Source of the DNA: Salinivibrio sharmensis | GTDB lineage: Bacteria > Pseudomonadota > Gammaproteobacteria > Enterobacterales > Vibrionaceae | Length of the DNA stretch: 37,654 nucleotides | Reading direction: 5' to 3' | Assembly: GCF_001995985.1 (NCBI RefSeq) | Contig: NZ_MUFC01000024.1 | Span: 1-37,654, forward strand | Part shown: positions 17,807 to 26,973 of the stretch, piece by piece | How the letters are laid out: each line of letters starts with the position of its first letter | Position numbering within the stretch: the first letter of the stretch is position 1 | The notes under the pieces: generated by a model | Databases searched by the model: none | What the model was told of the DNA's origin: nothing | What the model saw: the letters and a program-made list of their open reading frames with translations, nothing else | Translations under genes and position numbers: made by a program

Positions 17807-18686
17807 CAGGCGCGGTTAGCCCCAACCAGCGGCCAATGCGTCGACCCAACACAGACAGACTTAAGCCAGTAACAATCAAGGCAGCCCCGATCCACTCAAT
17901 CATCGATAAGGTTTCTCCCAACCCTATCGATGCGGCCGCCATGCCGACAATCGGGATCAATAGCGCGAACGGGGTGACCGAGGCCGAAGTATGCTGGTTC
18001 AGCAACCAGCCCCAGATGGCGAACGCTACCAGTGTAGACAAGTAACCCACATAAGCTATTGATATCCATCCGGATAACGGTGTCGCTTGTAACAGCGCAA
18101 GAGGTTGGTGACTTTCAAACCAATACGAGAGGGCAAACAGTGGTAGCGGTGGGATTAAGCTTACCCAAACCATAAAATGCATCAGGTTAACGCCTGGCAT
18201 TTGTTTCATCACCATGTTAGCAATTGCCCAGAAAAAGCCGGCGGCAACAATCATCGTTACGCCGGTGAATGTCGCGCTCCCCGTTGAAGTGACGAAGAAG
18301 AGCCCAAAGCCGGCAAAGGCAACAACAAGCCCGATGCGTTGTGACACGGTAATATGCTCTTTAAGGAGCAGTGCGCTTAGCGCAATGGTAAAAATAACTT
18401 GTGATTGTAACAGCAACGAGGCGATACCCGCAGAGGCATCGTCTTGCATGGCGATAAACAGCAAACTAAATTTAATTACGCCCAGGCTCAGTCCCACGGC
18501 GAATAGTTGCCAGAGTTTTACCTTAGGACGCGGAATAAAAAATACCGCCGGCAAGGCGACGATAAAAAATCGTAACCCTGAGAACAAAATGGGTGGTAGG
18601 GTTTCCAGCCCAACTTTAATGATGGAAAAGTTGACGCCCCAAATTAGCACCACCAATAAAGCGAGCAGAACGCTTTTAATGTTCAT
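17784..18686 (-). CDS. eamA: EamA-type cysteine/O-acetylserine exporter
   Basis: A 300-residue DMT-family permease with ten predicted membrane helices. The opening LALLVVLIWGVNFSIIKVGL closely matches the recalled start of E. coli EamA (YdeD), and FSGLRFFIVALPAVFFIPRPKV and GIWG-like motifs in repeat 2 (AFAIWGWLL) also align. EamA exports cysteine-pathway metabolites. The C-terminus is a basic and Pro/Ala-rich tail. Substrate assignment is by similarity only. The gene is single; its last 23 bases overlap the convergent viaA, so transcripts from both strands can pair. Confidence 0.82.
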   Translation of the reverse strand: MNIKSVLLALLVVLIWGVNFSIIKVGLETLPPILFSGLRFFIVALPAVFFIPRPKVKLWQLFAVGLSLGVIKFSLLFIAMQDDASAGIASLLLQSQVIFTIALSALLLKEHITVSQRIGLVVAFAGFGLFFVTSTGSATFTGVTMIVAAGFFWAIANMVMKQMPGVNLMHFMVWVSLIPPLPLFALSYWFESHQPLALLQATPLSGWISIAYVGYLSTLVAFAIWGWLLNQHTSASVTPFALLIPIVGMAAASIGLGETLSMIEWIGAALIVTGLSLSVLGRRIGRWLGLTAPAKPTSAQ

Positions 18687-18762
18687 AGCCAGTCCCTTAC
18701 TAAGATAGGGTTACCCTAGCATGGATGGCTGTTGGATACGAAATCCTTGGCAGGAGGGTTGG

Positions 18763-18794
18763 AAAACTAGGCGCTTACCATAACAGCAAGCGCC
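18763..18794 (-). terminator. Probable terminator of the three-gene ABC operon
   Basis: A 7-bp stem (GGCGCTT at 18770-18776 with AAGCGCC at 18788-18794, 11-base loop) is followed on the minus strand by TAGTTTT. It lies 25 bases after the ATPase stop codon. Confidence 0.6.
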
Positions 18795-18818
18795 GTAGCC
18801 GCATAACGAAGCCACCAG

Positions 18819-19613
18819 TTAACCAAGTAGCAAGCTGTCGTCGGCAAGAGTCTCCCCACGCACTTTATTGAACATTTCTAGCAAGTGGGGCACATCCATA
18901 TTCTTACGCTCGTCACCGTGTACATCTAGGACGATATTGCCTTGGTGTAACATCACGGTGCGATCGCCACAGGCCAAGGCATCTTTCATTGAGTGGGTGA
19001 CCATCATTGCCGTGAGGTTGAACTCATTGACGATGGTTTTGGTCAAATCAATCACGAACGCGGCCATACGTGGATCCAGCGCTGCGGTGTGTTCATCAAG
19101 CAGTAAGAGCTTACTGTCTGACAGTGTTGCCATGACCAAACTTACCGCCTGGCGTTGGCCCCCTGAAAGCAGGCCGATGCTGTCACCGAGCCTATCTTCT
19201 AACCCTAACCCCAAAATCGCAATGCGCTCTTGGAATAATTGACGCCGTTTACTGCCAAGCGCACGTGTCCAGCCCCGGCCTTTTCCACGCCGATAGGCTA
19301 GGGCTAAGTTTTCCTCAATGGTTAACGAGGCACAGGTGCCCGCGAGTGGATCTTGAAACACCCGAGCGGCGAGGGTGGCTCGTTGGTGAACGGCTTTTTT
19401 AGTCACATCGATGTCGTCAATCATGACCTGACCACCAATCATCGGGGTTTCACCTGTCACTGCACCCAGCAAGGTCGACTTCCCCGCGCCATTGGAGCCA
19501 ATGATGGTGACGAACTCCTTTTCAGGGATGGTGAGGCTGACGCCGCGTAACGCGCGGTTCTCCAGCACAGTGCCTGGATTAAAGGTGACTTGAATGTTGT
19601 TAAGCGTGATCAT
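18819..19613 (-). CDS. ABC transporter ATPase (COG1101-type)
   Basis: A 264-residue ATPase with Walker A GSNGAGKST (about residue 38), signature LSGGQRQAVS, Walker B LLLLDEHTAALD and the switch histidine in VTHSMKDAL. The LDEHTAALD form (His in place of the usual Pro after DE) is typical of the ATPase paired with ABC_sub_bind/COG4120 systems. It energises the permease encoded just upstream; its ATG overlaps the permease stop (ATGA), showing coupled translation. A longer open frame runs back to 19817 inside the permease gene and is rejected. The substrate is unknown; related systems have been linked to aromatic amino acids (TrpXYZ) in other bacteria. Confidence 0.9.
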   Translation of the reverse strand: MITLNNIQVTFNPGTVLENRALRGVSLTIPEKEFVTIIGSNGAGKSTLLGAVTGETPMIGGQVMIDDIDVTKKAVHQRATLAARVFQDPLAGTCASLTIEENLALAYRRGKGRGWTRALGSKRRQLFQERIAILGLGLEDRLGDSIGLLSGGQRQAVSLVMATLSDSKLLLLDEHTAALDPRMAAFVIDLTKTIVNEFNLTAMMVTHSMKDALACGDRTVMLHQGNIVLDVHGDERKNMDVPHLLEMFNKVRGETLADDSLLLG

Positions 19614-20521
19614 CCTGACACCTCCGCCTGCTTCGCACGTTTTGACTTTTGATACTGCTGGCGCATTTTGGGCGCAATCAATGCGACGGCAACCAACACT
19701 GCGGTCACCAAGTTGAGATCGGATGCCTGGAGACCAAACATTCCGCTCGATAAGGCGAATGCGACGGCGAGACGATAGAGAATAGAGCCAACGATAACCG
19801 CAACAACGGCCACCCACACTTTACGTCCAGGGATGAGCGTTTGTCCCAAAATCACTGCAGCGAGCCCCACCACAATGGTACCGACGCCAGAGGTGACATC
19901 GGCAAAGCTGTTAGTTTGCGCAAATAATGCCCCTGCAAAGCCGACGAAGGCGTTGGATAACGCAAGGCCAAAGTAGGTGTACATCGCGGTACTCCCGCCT
20001 TGGGCTTTTACCATGCGTGCATTGACGCCAGTGGCGCGTAGCCCCAAACCGAAATCACTGGCCAGTAATCGGATCACCAGCAAGCCGCTGATAACCACTA
20101 ACACTCCAACCACTAAAGGGCGCAAGTAAGCGGGTGCTATCCCCAGTGATTCAAAGGGAGTCAAAATGGTTTCTTCCCCGAGCAGCGCGATGTTCGGGCG
20201 CCCCATAATGCGTATGTTGATAGAGAAAGCGGCAATCATGGTCAAAATACTCGAAAGTAAATTGAGGATGCCGCATTTTACGGTCAAAAAGGCGGTGACG
20301 AGTCCTGTCAATCCGCCGGCCAAAATGGCCACCGCTGTTGCCAACCAAGGGTTGTAACCGGCAACGATCATGGTCGCTGCAACGGCAGCTCCCATTGGGA
20401 AGCTGCCGTCAACGGTCAGATCGGGGAAGTCCAAAACACGGAAGGTTAGGTAGACACCGAGTGCGACCAAGCCATAAATCAGCCCAACCTCTAAGGTGCC
20501 GAAGAACGCAATTGCAGTCAT
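19610..20521 (-). CDS. ABC transporter permease (COG4120-type, LivH-like)
   Basis: A 303-residue inner-membrane permease of the branched-chain-amino-acid-transporter fold with about eight to ten hydrophobic segments. The RVLDFPDLTVDGSFPMGAAV segment near residue 28 and FGLGLRATGVNARMVKAQGG (about 176-195), the cytoplasmic coupling loop, are typical of this family. It probably works as a homodimer, as no second permease is present. It lies 24 bases after the binding-protein gene and overlaps the ATPase gene by 4 bases. Confidence 0.9.
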   Translation of the reverse strand: MTAIAFFGTLEVGLIYGLVALGVYLTFRVLDFPDLTVDGSFPMGAAVAATMIVAGYNPWLATAVAILAGGLTGLVTAFLTVKCGILNLLSSILTMIAAFSINIRIMGRPNIALLGEETILTPFESLGIAPAYLRPLVVGVLVVISGLLVIRLLASDFGLGLRATGVNARMVKAQGGSTAMYTYFGLALSNAFVGFAGALFAQTNSFADVTSGVGTIVVGLAAVILGQTLIPGRKVWVAVVAVIVGSILYRLAVAFALSSGMFGLQASDLNLVTAVLVAVALIAPKMRQQYQKSKRAKQAEVSG

Positions 20522-20545
20522 TTACTACTCCAAGACTGATACAAA

Positions 20546-21514
20546 CTAGTCTACGATGCGTGAGGCGCGATCTAAGATAGACGCAGGCACTTCGAGGCCG
20601 AGTTTCTTAGCCGCTGCGCGATTGACAGCAAGGTCTGATCCTTCCGCCACTTTGGCTGGCAACGATGAAACAGGCTTGCCTTCGAGTACAGCAGCGACAT
20701 AGTCGGCGGTTTGCACGCCAACTGAGTAGTAATCAAAGCCCAATGCAGCGACGGCACCATTAGGGATGTAAGAGGTTGAGCCACCGATAACCGGCGTGTC
20801 CGCTGCATTAGCGGCGGCAACCAAGCCATCGATAGCGCTAGCCACGGTATTATCGGTCGGGGCATAAATCACGTCTGATTGTGTCGCAACCACTTGTGCT
20901 GCCGATTGCACGTCGGCACTCTTCAGTGCTGTCCCTTCGTTCACTTTTATCCCATGCTGTTGCGCCGCTTCTTTGAGAAGTTCAACTAAGGTCACTGCGT
21001 TTGCTTCGCCCGGGTTGTACACCACGCCGATAGAGGAAAGGTTGGGTAAAAGTTCTTTGGCAAGTGCGACGTGTTGTGCCACAGGGGAAAGATCAGATAG
21101 CCCTGTCACATTGCCGCTGGGGGCATCCATGTTTTTGACCAGCTTAGCGCCGACAGGGTCGGTCACGGCGGTGAAAATCACTGGCACATCACGGGTAGCG
21201 GCCGCGAGTGCTTGTGCAGAGGGCGTCGCAATCCCGACAAGTACATCGGGTTGTTCGCCGACATACTGGCGAGCGATTTGTACCGCAATAGCGGGATTAC
21301 CTTGTGCAGTTTGATATTTAAAATCGAGATTCTCGCCCTGGGTATAACCTTTAGCAATTAGGCCATCCAATAGGCCATTGCGGGCGGCGTCTAGCGCAGG
21401 GTGTTCCACAATCTGAGAGACGGCGACACGCGCCGTTTCAGCCAGGGCGGAAGTGGTCGTTCCCACTGACAGCGCGGCCGCGCAGACAATGGCAGCGAGT
21501 TTAGGTGCTTTCAT
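20546..21514 (-). CDS. ABC transporter substrate-binding protein (ABC_sub_bind family)
   Basis: A 322-residue periplasmic binding protein with a Sec signal peptide (about 1-25, ending SALA). The mature part starts ETARVAVSQIVEHPALDAAR, the hallmark opening of the ABC_sub_bind (COG2984) family, followed by DVLVGIATPSAQALAAATRD and PVIFTAVTDPVGAKLV. Two alpha/beta lobes are expected. It is the first gene of the operon with the permease and ATPase. ATG 21514 has GGGAG upstream; the frame extends to 21622 but only through AT-rich leader. The ligand cannot be read from sequence. Confidence 0.9.
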   Translation of the reverse strand: MKAPKLAAIVCAAALSVGTTTSALAETARVAVSQIVEHPALDAARNGLLDGLIAKGYTQGENLDFKYQTAQGNPAIAVQIARQYVGEQPDVLVGIATPSAQALAAATRDVPVIFTAVTDPVGAKLVKNMDAPSGNVTGLSDLSPVAQHVALAKELLPNLSSIGVVYNPGEANAVTLVELLKEAAQQHGIKVNEGTALKSADVQSAAQVVATQSDVIYAPTDNTVASAIDGLVAAANAADTPVIGGSTSYIPNGAVAALGFDYYSVGVQTADYVAAVLEGKPVSSLPAKVAEGSDLAVNRAAAKKLGLEVPASILDRASRIVD

Positions 21515-22019
21515 AGTGACTCCCTTCTTCGAACGATGCATCCCAGCAAGATAGCAATGATGCGTTTGCGATGTTGTGTAAGTGTTATTTTTAGTTTTTT
21601 CAATGAGGATGACTAAAATCATTCACTTTTTATTTAAATCTAGTCGATTTTTGCTGACTATGACAGCGATTACCAACTAGTAAGTTGATATTATTAATCT
21701 TGACAGTAACCCATGTCACCTCTTTTTTACGGTTGAAACGTGCTTAGTAATAGACGTTAACGCCATATTTGTTAATATTATGTTCGCTTTTGTTCTGCGG
21801 TGACCTAGCTGTGCAAAATAAACAATTGATACATTGCACGATTGCCACAGAGCACGCTTTTTAAACTGTCTTTTAATGGTGAGAAATGTGTCACCACGCC
21901 GAGGCGACGCGATTTGTCTCTATGGCGGGTGGTCGGTCAATAAACAGTCGGAAACAGACTGATTAACACGACGTAATTGTCATATCAGAAGTAAGGAAAC
22001 AAAATTTGGAGGCTCAAGG
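21515..22019. other. Divergent regulatory region between the ABC operon and nhaD
   Basis: These 505 bases contain no supported gene. The left half is AT-rich and should hold the ABC-operon promoter. Near nhaD there is a 5-bp hairpin (21945-21949 with 21957-21961, loop GGAAACA) and a short GGTGA/TCACC inverted repeat around 21875-21895, so the nhaD transcript may have a folded leader. I could not match it to a known sodium riboswitch. Confidence 0.4.
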
Positions 22020-23450
22020 ATGAAGCGTTTGGTTGCGGCGTTGGCAATGGTATCGCCAACGGCTTTTGCCGCTACGACAGGAGAAGGGCTGGATTTAACT
22101 CAGTCCTGGGTGGGCTATGCGTCTTTGGCAATCTTTGCGGTTGCCTACAGCTTAGTGATGCTAGAAGAAAAGCTTCACTTGCGAAAATCGAAGCCTGTTT
22201 TGCTGGCGGCTGGCTTGATTTGGCTGCTCATTGGTTTTGCCTACTCTCAATGGGGCAATATGGCACCGGCGCATGCCGCGCTAGAGCACAATCTGTTGGA
22301 GTACGCCGAGCTATTACTGTTCTTGTTGGTGGCAATGACCTACATCTCGGCGATGGAGGAACGGCGTCTATTCGATGGCTTGAAAGCGTGGATTTTGAGT
22401 AAAGGCTACGATTTGAGAAGCCTGTTTTGGATTACCGGGATCCTATCTTTCTTTATCTCGCCAGTGGCGGATAACCTTACCACTGCATTGTTAATGTGTA
22501 CCATTGTGTTAAAAATTGGCGGTGATAACCCTCGGTTTATTAACCTAGCTTGCATCAACATTGTCGTGGCGGCAAACGCCGGCGGTGCTTTTAGTCCCTT
22601 TGGTGACATCACTACCTTGATGGTGTGGCAGGCGGGCAAAGTGACCTTTGCCGAGTTCGGGGCCTTGTTTATTCCGTCTGTGGTCAACTACGTGATCCCT
22701 GCCTTTATCATGTCGCTCTTTATCCCACGTACACAACCGGATGTGATGCAAGAGCATGTCGAGCTCAAACGCGGTGCTCGCCGCATCATGGTGTTGTTCT
22801 TGCTCACTATTGCCACTGCGGTTGCTTTCCATGGCTTTATCCACTTCCCGCCCGTAATGGGAATGATGATGGGCTTGGCCTACCTGCAGTTCTTTGGTTT
22901 TTATCTGCGCCGCACGCTTCCGCGCTCGTTAGCGCGTAAACGTGCTATTGCTGAGGCGAAGAATGATGAGGCGGCACTCCGTCGATTAGGCTCTGTGGTG
23001 CCTTTTGATGTCTTCCGCCGGATTTCCCATGCTGAGTGGGACACCTTACTCTTCTTCTATGGGGTGGTGATGTGTGTTGGCGGCCTTAGCTTAATTGGTT
23101 ACCTATCGCTGGTCTCGAATGTGATGTATCTCGAGTGGAACCCTATTTGGGCGAATACCCTCGTTGGCGTGTTATCAGCGGTGGTGGATAACATTCCGGT
23201 CATGTTTGCGGTATTAACGATGAGCCCTGAAATGTCGCACGGTAACTGGCTATTGGTGACGTTAACGGCGGGTGTTGGTGGTAGCTTGTTGTCGTTAGGC
23301 TCAGCGGCCGGGGTGGCGCTAATGGGACAAGCACACGGTAAATATACCTTCTTTGGCCACCTAAAATGGGCGCCGGTGATCATGTTAGGTTACTTGGCCT
23401 CTATCGGCGTACATCTGGTGCTAAATAGTCATTATTTCCACCTGCAATAA
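22020..23450 (+). CDS. nhaD: Na+/H+ antiporter NhaD
   Basis: A 476-residue inner-membrane antiporter of the NhaD family (ion-transporter superfamily), best known from Vibrio and halophiles. It exchanges cytoplasmic Na+ or Li+ for protons, mostly at alkaline pH. A signal-like N-terminus (MKRLVAALAMVSPTAFA) is followed by a dozen or so hydrophobic segments. Conserved stretches include SPVADNLTTALLMCTIV (about 147-163), NIVVAANAGGAFSPFGDITT (about 180-199) and SAVVDNIPVMFAVLTM (about 389-404), where buried Asp/Asn/Thr residues form the transport site. GGAGG lies upstream of ATG 22020. Monocistronic. Confidence 0.94.
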   Translation: MKRLVAALAMVSPTAFAATTGEGLDLTQSWVGYASLAIFAVAYSLVMLEEKLHLRKSKPVLLAAGLIWLLIGFAYSQWGNMAPAHAALEHNLLEYAELLLFLLVAMTYISAMEERRLFDGLKAWILSKGYDLRSLFWITGILSFFISPVADNLTTALLMCTIVLKIGGDNPRFINLACINIVVAANAGGAFSPFGDITTLMVWQAGKVTFAEFGALFIPSVVNYVIPAFIMSLFIPRTQPDVMQEHVELKRGARRIMVLFLLTIATAVAFHGFIHFPPVMGMMMGLAYLQFFGFYLRRTLPRSLARKRAIAEAKNDEAALRRLGSVVPFDVFRRISHAEWDTLLFFYGVVMCVGGLSLIGYLSLVSNVMYLEWNPIWANTLVGVLSAVVDNIPVMFAVLTMSPEMSHGNWLLVTLTAGVGGSLLSLGSAAGVALMGQAHGKYTFFGHLKWAPVIMLGYLASIGVHLVLNSHYFHLQ

Positions 23451-23470
23451 AAGAGCATGAAGCACTAAGT

Positions 23471-23505
23471 AAAAAGGCCAGTATCGTCCGATACTGGCCT
23501 TTTTT
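23471..23505. terminator. Bidirectional terminator between nhaD and teaD
   Basis: A 12-bp perfect stem (23475-23486 with 23489-23500; the innermost pairs would open in practice) has A residues to its left and a T-run to its right. It ends nhaD (+) and the teaABCD operon (-). Confidence 0.9.
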
Positions 23506-23556
23506 ACTTTCATTTCAGCGTAAGTTGCAACGTGCCAAAAACGCTACCGTAAGCGG

Positions 23557-23997
23557 TTAAACCACCATTGTTGGGCAGTGCGCACGGCCAGCAACACGGT
23601 GGGAGACACTGCCGAGAAACATACCATCTTTATCTGAGTGGGTGCCATGCGCGCCCATCACAATCAAATCCACCTCTTTGCTTTTGGCAAACTTGATGAT
23701 GGTTTTGGAAGGACGTCCGCCTTTGACAAACCCACGCACACTCTCGCCACCGTTTTCGACTGCATGTTGTTTGGCTTGCTCAACAATGTTGCGCGCGTAT
23801 TCGCTCAGGGTCTGATCTGGGATCTGCAATCGATCGGGGCGCACCATCGATAGTGAAGCCTCAAACAAACTGTGATGTTTAAACACACACAATAAGTAGA
23901 GCTCAGCATGAGTAAGTTGTTGCAACTCAATCGCTTTATCTAACGCATTTAACGCAGAATATGAGCCATCGACGGCAACCAGTATTCGTTTAAACAT
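23557..23997 (-). CDS. teaD: Universal stress protein of the ectoine TRAP operon (TeaD)
   Basis: A 146-residue UspA-type protein. The N-terminal RILVAVDGS strand with Asp, and the C-terminal GAHG-x10-GS nucleotide motif (about 118-133), indicate an ATP-binding member; the canonical spacing is nine residues. In Halomonas elongata, TeaD is encoded right after teaABC and down-regulates ectoine uptake in an ATP-dependent way. The same gene order here (21 bases after teaC) is the reason for the name. A stand-alone UspA role cannot be excluded. Confidence 0.85.
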   Translation of the reverse strand: MFKRILVAVDGSYSALNALDKAIELQQLTHAELYLLCVFKHHSLFEASLSMVRPDRLQIPDQTLSEYARNIVEQAKQHAVENGGESVRGFVKGGRPSKTIIKFAKSKEVDLIVMGAHGTHSDKDGMFLGSVSHRVAGRAHCPTMVV

Positions 23998-24018
23998 CCA
24001 ATCACTCCTGTTGTTTAG

Positions 24019-25302
24019 TTACCCAAACGCAATATCACGCAGGAATAACGCAATTTGAGGGAACATCACCAGTAACGCCGCTGACAGAAGCAGCATTGCA
24101 ATAAATGGCCCCGTTCCACGGATAACTTCCCAATAGGGTTTTTTGAAAATCGCAATAGCGGTGAAAATATCACAGCCAAACGGAGGCGTTGCTGAGCCGA
24201 TCGCCACTTGCAAGGTGATCACAATCCCGACGTGTACAGGATCAAGACTAGTGGCTTCTATCGCAGGTGCAAATATAGGCGTGAGCACCAAGATAACCAC
24301 AATCGGGTCAACGAACATACAGGCGACAAAAAAGGCAATTGAAATGGAGGCCAACACACCCATTGGGCCCATTTCACTTATGCCCACCGCCTCGAGAATG
24401 GTTTGCGGGATTTGCGCGAAAGAAATGATCCAAGAAAAACCGTTGCCCACGCCGACAAGAATAAAGACCACAGCGGTAATTAGACCTGTTGAGCGTGCGA
24501 TGGTGAACACATCTTTGCTGCTAAGTGAGCGAAACACGCCAAATTCTAAGATCATCGCATAAAGCACACACACCGCCGCCGCTTCCGTGGGACTAAAGAC
24601 ACCGCCATAAATCCCGCCGACGATGATCAGTGGGAACATCAGTGGCCACAAGGCTTTGCGGGTGGCGGTTATCCGTTCACTCCAGCTCGCTTTAGGCTCA
24701 GTCGGCACTTTGTGGACAGTGGCGTAATACAAGCAGTAGAGCGAGAAAAAGGTCAGAATCATTAACCCAGGACCAATCCCAGCAATAAATAGCTCGGCAA
24801 TGGAGGTTTCTGAGATCACCCCGTAAATGATCATCCCGATGCTGGGTGGGATCAAAAAGGCGATATCACTAGAGTTGATGATCAACGCGAGCGAAAAAGA
24901 GTCGCTGTAGCCGGCTCTGAGCAGCTTTGGACGCAATGCCGAGCCAACGGCCACCACGGTCGCTTGTGTTGAGCCAGACACGGCACCAAATAGGGTACAA
25001 GAGGTGGCGGTACTGATCGCCAATCCGCCACGGATATGACCAATAAAGGTCATGACCATATCAATCAAGCGGTTAGCGGATTGCCCCCGCGTCATAATGT
25101 CGGCGGCGAGAATAAACATAGGAACAGCAATCAGTGAGGCAGGGCGGATGCCTCCCAGCACTTGCTGAATAAACGTGTCCATTTGACCAACGCCGCCAAA
25201 CATCATGTAAAAACCGGTTAGCGCGGCAGTAATCAAAGGGACCATCATTGGAAAGCCAAGCACGAGCAAGACAATCATGATGAGCATTAACGTCATGGCC
25301 AT
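24019..25302 (-). CDS. teaC: TRAP transporter large permease TeaC (DctM family)
   Basis: A 427-residue DctM subunit with about twelve membrane helices, which carries the Na+-coupled translocation path. Family landmarks are ASLIAVPMFILAADIMTRG (about 54-72), SGSTQATVVAVGSAL (about 109-123), FLIPPSIGMIIYG (about 150-162) and SPTEAAAVCVLYA in the second half. In TeaABC it imports ectoine and hydroxyectoine driven by the sodium gradient. It follows teaB by 16 bases. Confidence 0.9.
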   Translation of the reverse strand: MAMTLMLIMIVLLVLGFPMMVPLITAALTGFYMMFGGVGQMDTFIQQVLGGIRPASLIAVPMFILAADIMTRGQSANRLIDMVMTFIGHIRGGLAISTATSCTLFGAVSGSTQATVVAVGSALRPKLLRAGYSDSFSLALIINSSDIAFLIPPSIGMIIYGVISETSIAELFIAGIGPGLMILTFFSLYCLYYATVHKVPTEPKASWSERITATRKALWPLMFPLIIVGGIYGGVFSPTEAAAVCVLYAMILEFGVFRSLSSKDVFTIARSTGLITAVVFILVGVGNGFSWIISFAQIPQTILEAVGISEMGPMGVLASISIAFFVACMFVDPIVVILVLTPIFAPAIEATSLDPVHVGIVITLQVAIGSATPPFGCDIFTAIAIFKKPYWEVIRGTGPFIAMLLLSAALLVMFPQIALFLRDIAFG

Positions 25303-25318
25303 AGTGGTAGGTGCCTAT

Positions 25319-25894
25319 TTAAACTTCACTTTCTGTCTCAGCGTAACCATCGAGGACGCCAGCGGAGAGGTAAACATCGGGTGAGGTGAGATTTTTATAG
25401 ACAGTCAACCAGTACTGGATGCCGGTGACGATAAAGCCGAGTGGTACCCAGATATAAATCCACCAAATCTCGAAGCCAAGTGCTGGCAATATACGACCGC
25501 GGTCATAAACGGAGACAATGTATTGATAAGAAAAATACGCCAACACCAGCATGATAAGGCCTGTGATCAGCGCAATGCTTGTCATTAAAATTTTTCTACC
25601 TTTGAAAGGTAGGGTGTCATACAGCGCAGACATACGGATGTGGCGACCATGACGCGCCGCGTAGCCAATCCCTGCAAAGGTGATTAAAACAATTAAAATG
25701 CGATTGATTTCGCCAGAAAAAAATAAGCCCTGCCCAAAACCAAAGCGAGCAATAACGTTGACACAGGTATTAAGGGCCATTAGGAGCACACCAGCGGCCA
25801 ACATGAAGGACTCGATTTTACAAATCAGGGTATCCAGTTTGCCAAGGAGGCCGGGAAGCTCGGAGTGGTACGTGAGAGAGTCGGAATCGGTCAT
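25319..25894 (-). CDS. teaB: TRAP transporter small permease TeaB (DctQ family)
   Basis: A 191-residue DctQ subunit with four membrane helices (about 32-50, 64-82, 107-130, 149-170). The FFSGEINRILIVLITFAGIG region is characteristic. It pairs with TeaC. ATG 25894 follows GAGGAA; the frame is open 12 codons further upstream without an SD. It lies 56 bases downstream of teaA. Confidence 0.88.
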   Translation of the reverse strand: MTDSDSLTYHSELPGLLGKLDTLICKIESFMLAAGVLLMALNTCVNVIARFGFGQGLFFSGEINRILIVLITFAGIGYAARHGRHIRMSALYDTLPFKGRKILMTSIALITGLIMLVLAYFSYQYIVSVYDRGRILPALGFEIWWIYIWVPLGFIVTGIQYWLTVYKNLTSPDVYLSAGVLDGYAETESEV

Positions 25895-25950
25895 TACGTA
25901 TTCCTCGGGTAAACAGGCACCGCATGACACGGTGCCTGAGTGATTAGCGA

Positions 25951-26973
25951 CTAGTTAGTAACAGCGTCCAAGTCTTTCTTAAACTGGTTAAGAAGTGCTT
26001 TACCGCTTTCACCGGTCATTTCGTAGAAGGTTTCCTCTACCTGTGGCGCACGTGCTTTAAACTTCTCGATTTGCTCATCAGTCAAGCGTGTCACAGTGAC
26101 TTCATCACTCGACGCTTTGATTTTCTCAAGCGATTCTTCAGCCAAGCCACGGATGTGTTCAACGGTTTGGTTAAACGCATAGTCAGCGGCATCGCGGATC
26201 ATCGCTTGCTCGTCAGATGACAAGCCGTCAAAGAAGTCTTTATTTGCCATTGAGGCGGTGGTAAACCAGCCGTGGTGCGTAAAGATCAGGTTAGGTGATA
26301 CTTCGTACAAACCGCCTGACTCAATCCAGAAAATCGGGTTTTCTTGGCCTTGGATCATATTGGTTTGGAGTGCACCGTATACTTCACCCCATGGCAATGG
26401 CGTTGGCGTTGCACCAAAGGCTTCATACGTTGATGAAAGCAGTGGGTTAGTCATGACGCGAATTTTCTTACCTTGAAGATCGGCAGGCTCAGTCACAGGC
26501 TCATCCGCCGTCATCACCATTTCGCCTTCAGGGTACATCTTAAGCAGCTCAAGGCCTTGCTCTTCATACAGCTCGGGGAAGTCTTCATTTACCGCTTTAC
26601 TCTGACGGAAAAACTCAATCACGGTTTCCATATCCGTCGGCATCAGGTAAGGGATAAAAAAGATTTGTGCTTCTGGAATTAACGAACCGGTAAAGCCAGG
26701 TGATTGGTTAACAAACTGAAGGATACCTGCCTGCGTTTGTTCCATGATGTCGTCGGATTCACCGAGTTCACCGAAACGATAAATCTGCAGCGTATGCTCA
26801 GAGTTATCCTCAATATACTCCTTGAACTTGTGTGCATAGACGTCTTGCACGTCACCTTCGTACTCCTCGTGGGCATAACGCCAAGTGTCGGCATTGGCCA
26901 TGGCTGAGAAGCCTAACGCGGCGGCAACGCATGAAATTGCAGTCAATTGCTTAAGGTGGCTGTAAATGGACAT
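25951..26973 (-). CDS. teaA: Ectoine/hydroxyectoine-binding protein TeaA (TRAP DctP family)
   Basis: A 340-residue periplasmic protein with a signal peptide ending AMANA. The mature start DTWRYAHEEYEGDVQDVYAH and the stretches FGELGESDDIMEQTQ and GQENPIFWIESGGLYEVSPN are nearly identical to what I recall of Halomonas elongata TeaA. In mature numbering Glu9, Phe66, Trp167, Trp188 and Phe209 fall where I remember the ectoine-site residues of TeaA, and Arg144 (IRVMTNP) is the conserved TRAP arginine. It captures ectoine or hydroxyectoine at high affinity for TeaBC. Two ATG codons are adjacent; the second (26973) is chosen because it lies 6 bases after GGAGG. Confidence 0.9.
   Translation of the reverse strand: MSIYSHLKQLTAISCVAAALGFSAMANADTWRYAHEEYEGDVQDVYAHKFKEYIEDNSEHTLQIYRFGELGESDDIMEQTQAGILQFVNQSPGFTGSLIPEAQIFFIPYLMPTDMETVIEFFRQSKAVNEDFPELYEEQGLELLKMYPEGEMVMTADEPVTEPADLQGKKIRVMTNPLLSSTYEAFGATPTPLPWGEVYGALQTNMIQGQENPIFWIESGGLYEVSPNLIFTHHGWFTTASMANKDFFDGLSSDEQAMIRDAADYAFNQTVEHIRGLAEESLEKIKASSDEVTVTRLTDEQIEKFKARAPQVEETFYEMTGESGKALLNQFKKDLDAVTN

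Noticed and set aside
19614-19817. N-terminal extension of the ABC ATPase
   Set aside because: Lies inside the permease gene; the ATGA overlap at 19610-19613 gives a normal family N-terminus.
21840-22019. Sodium riboswitch upstream of nhaD
   Set aside because: Small hairpins are present, but I cannot match them to any known Na+ riboswitch fold.
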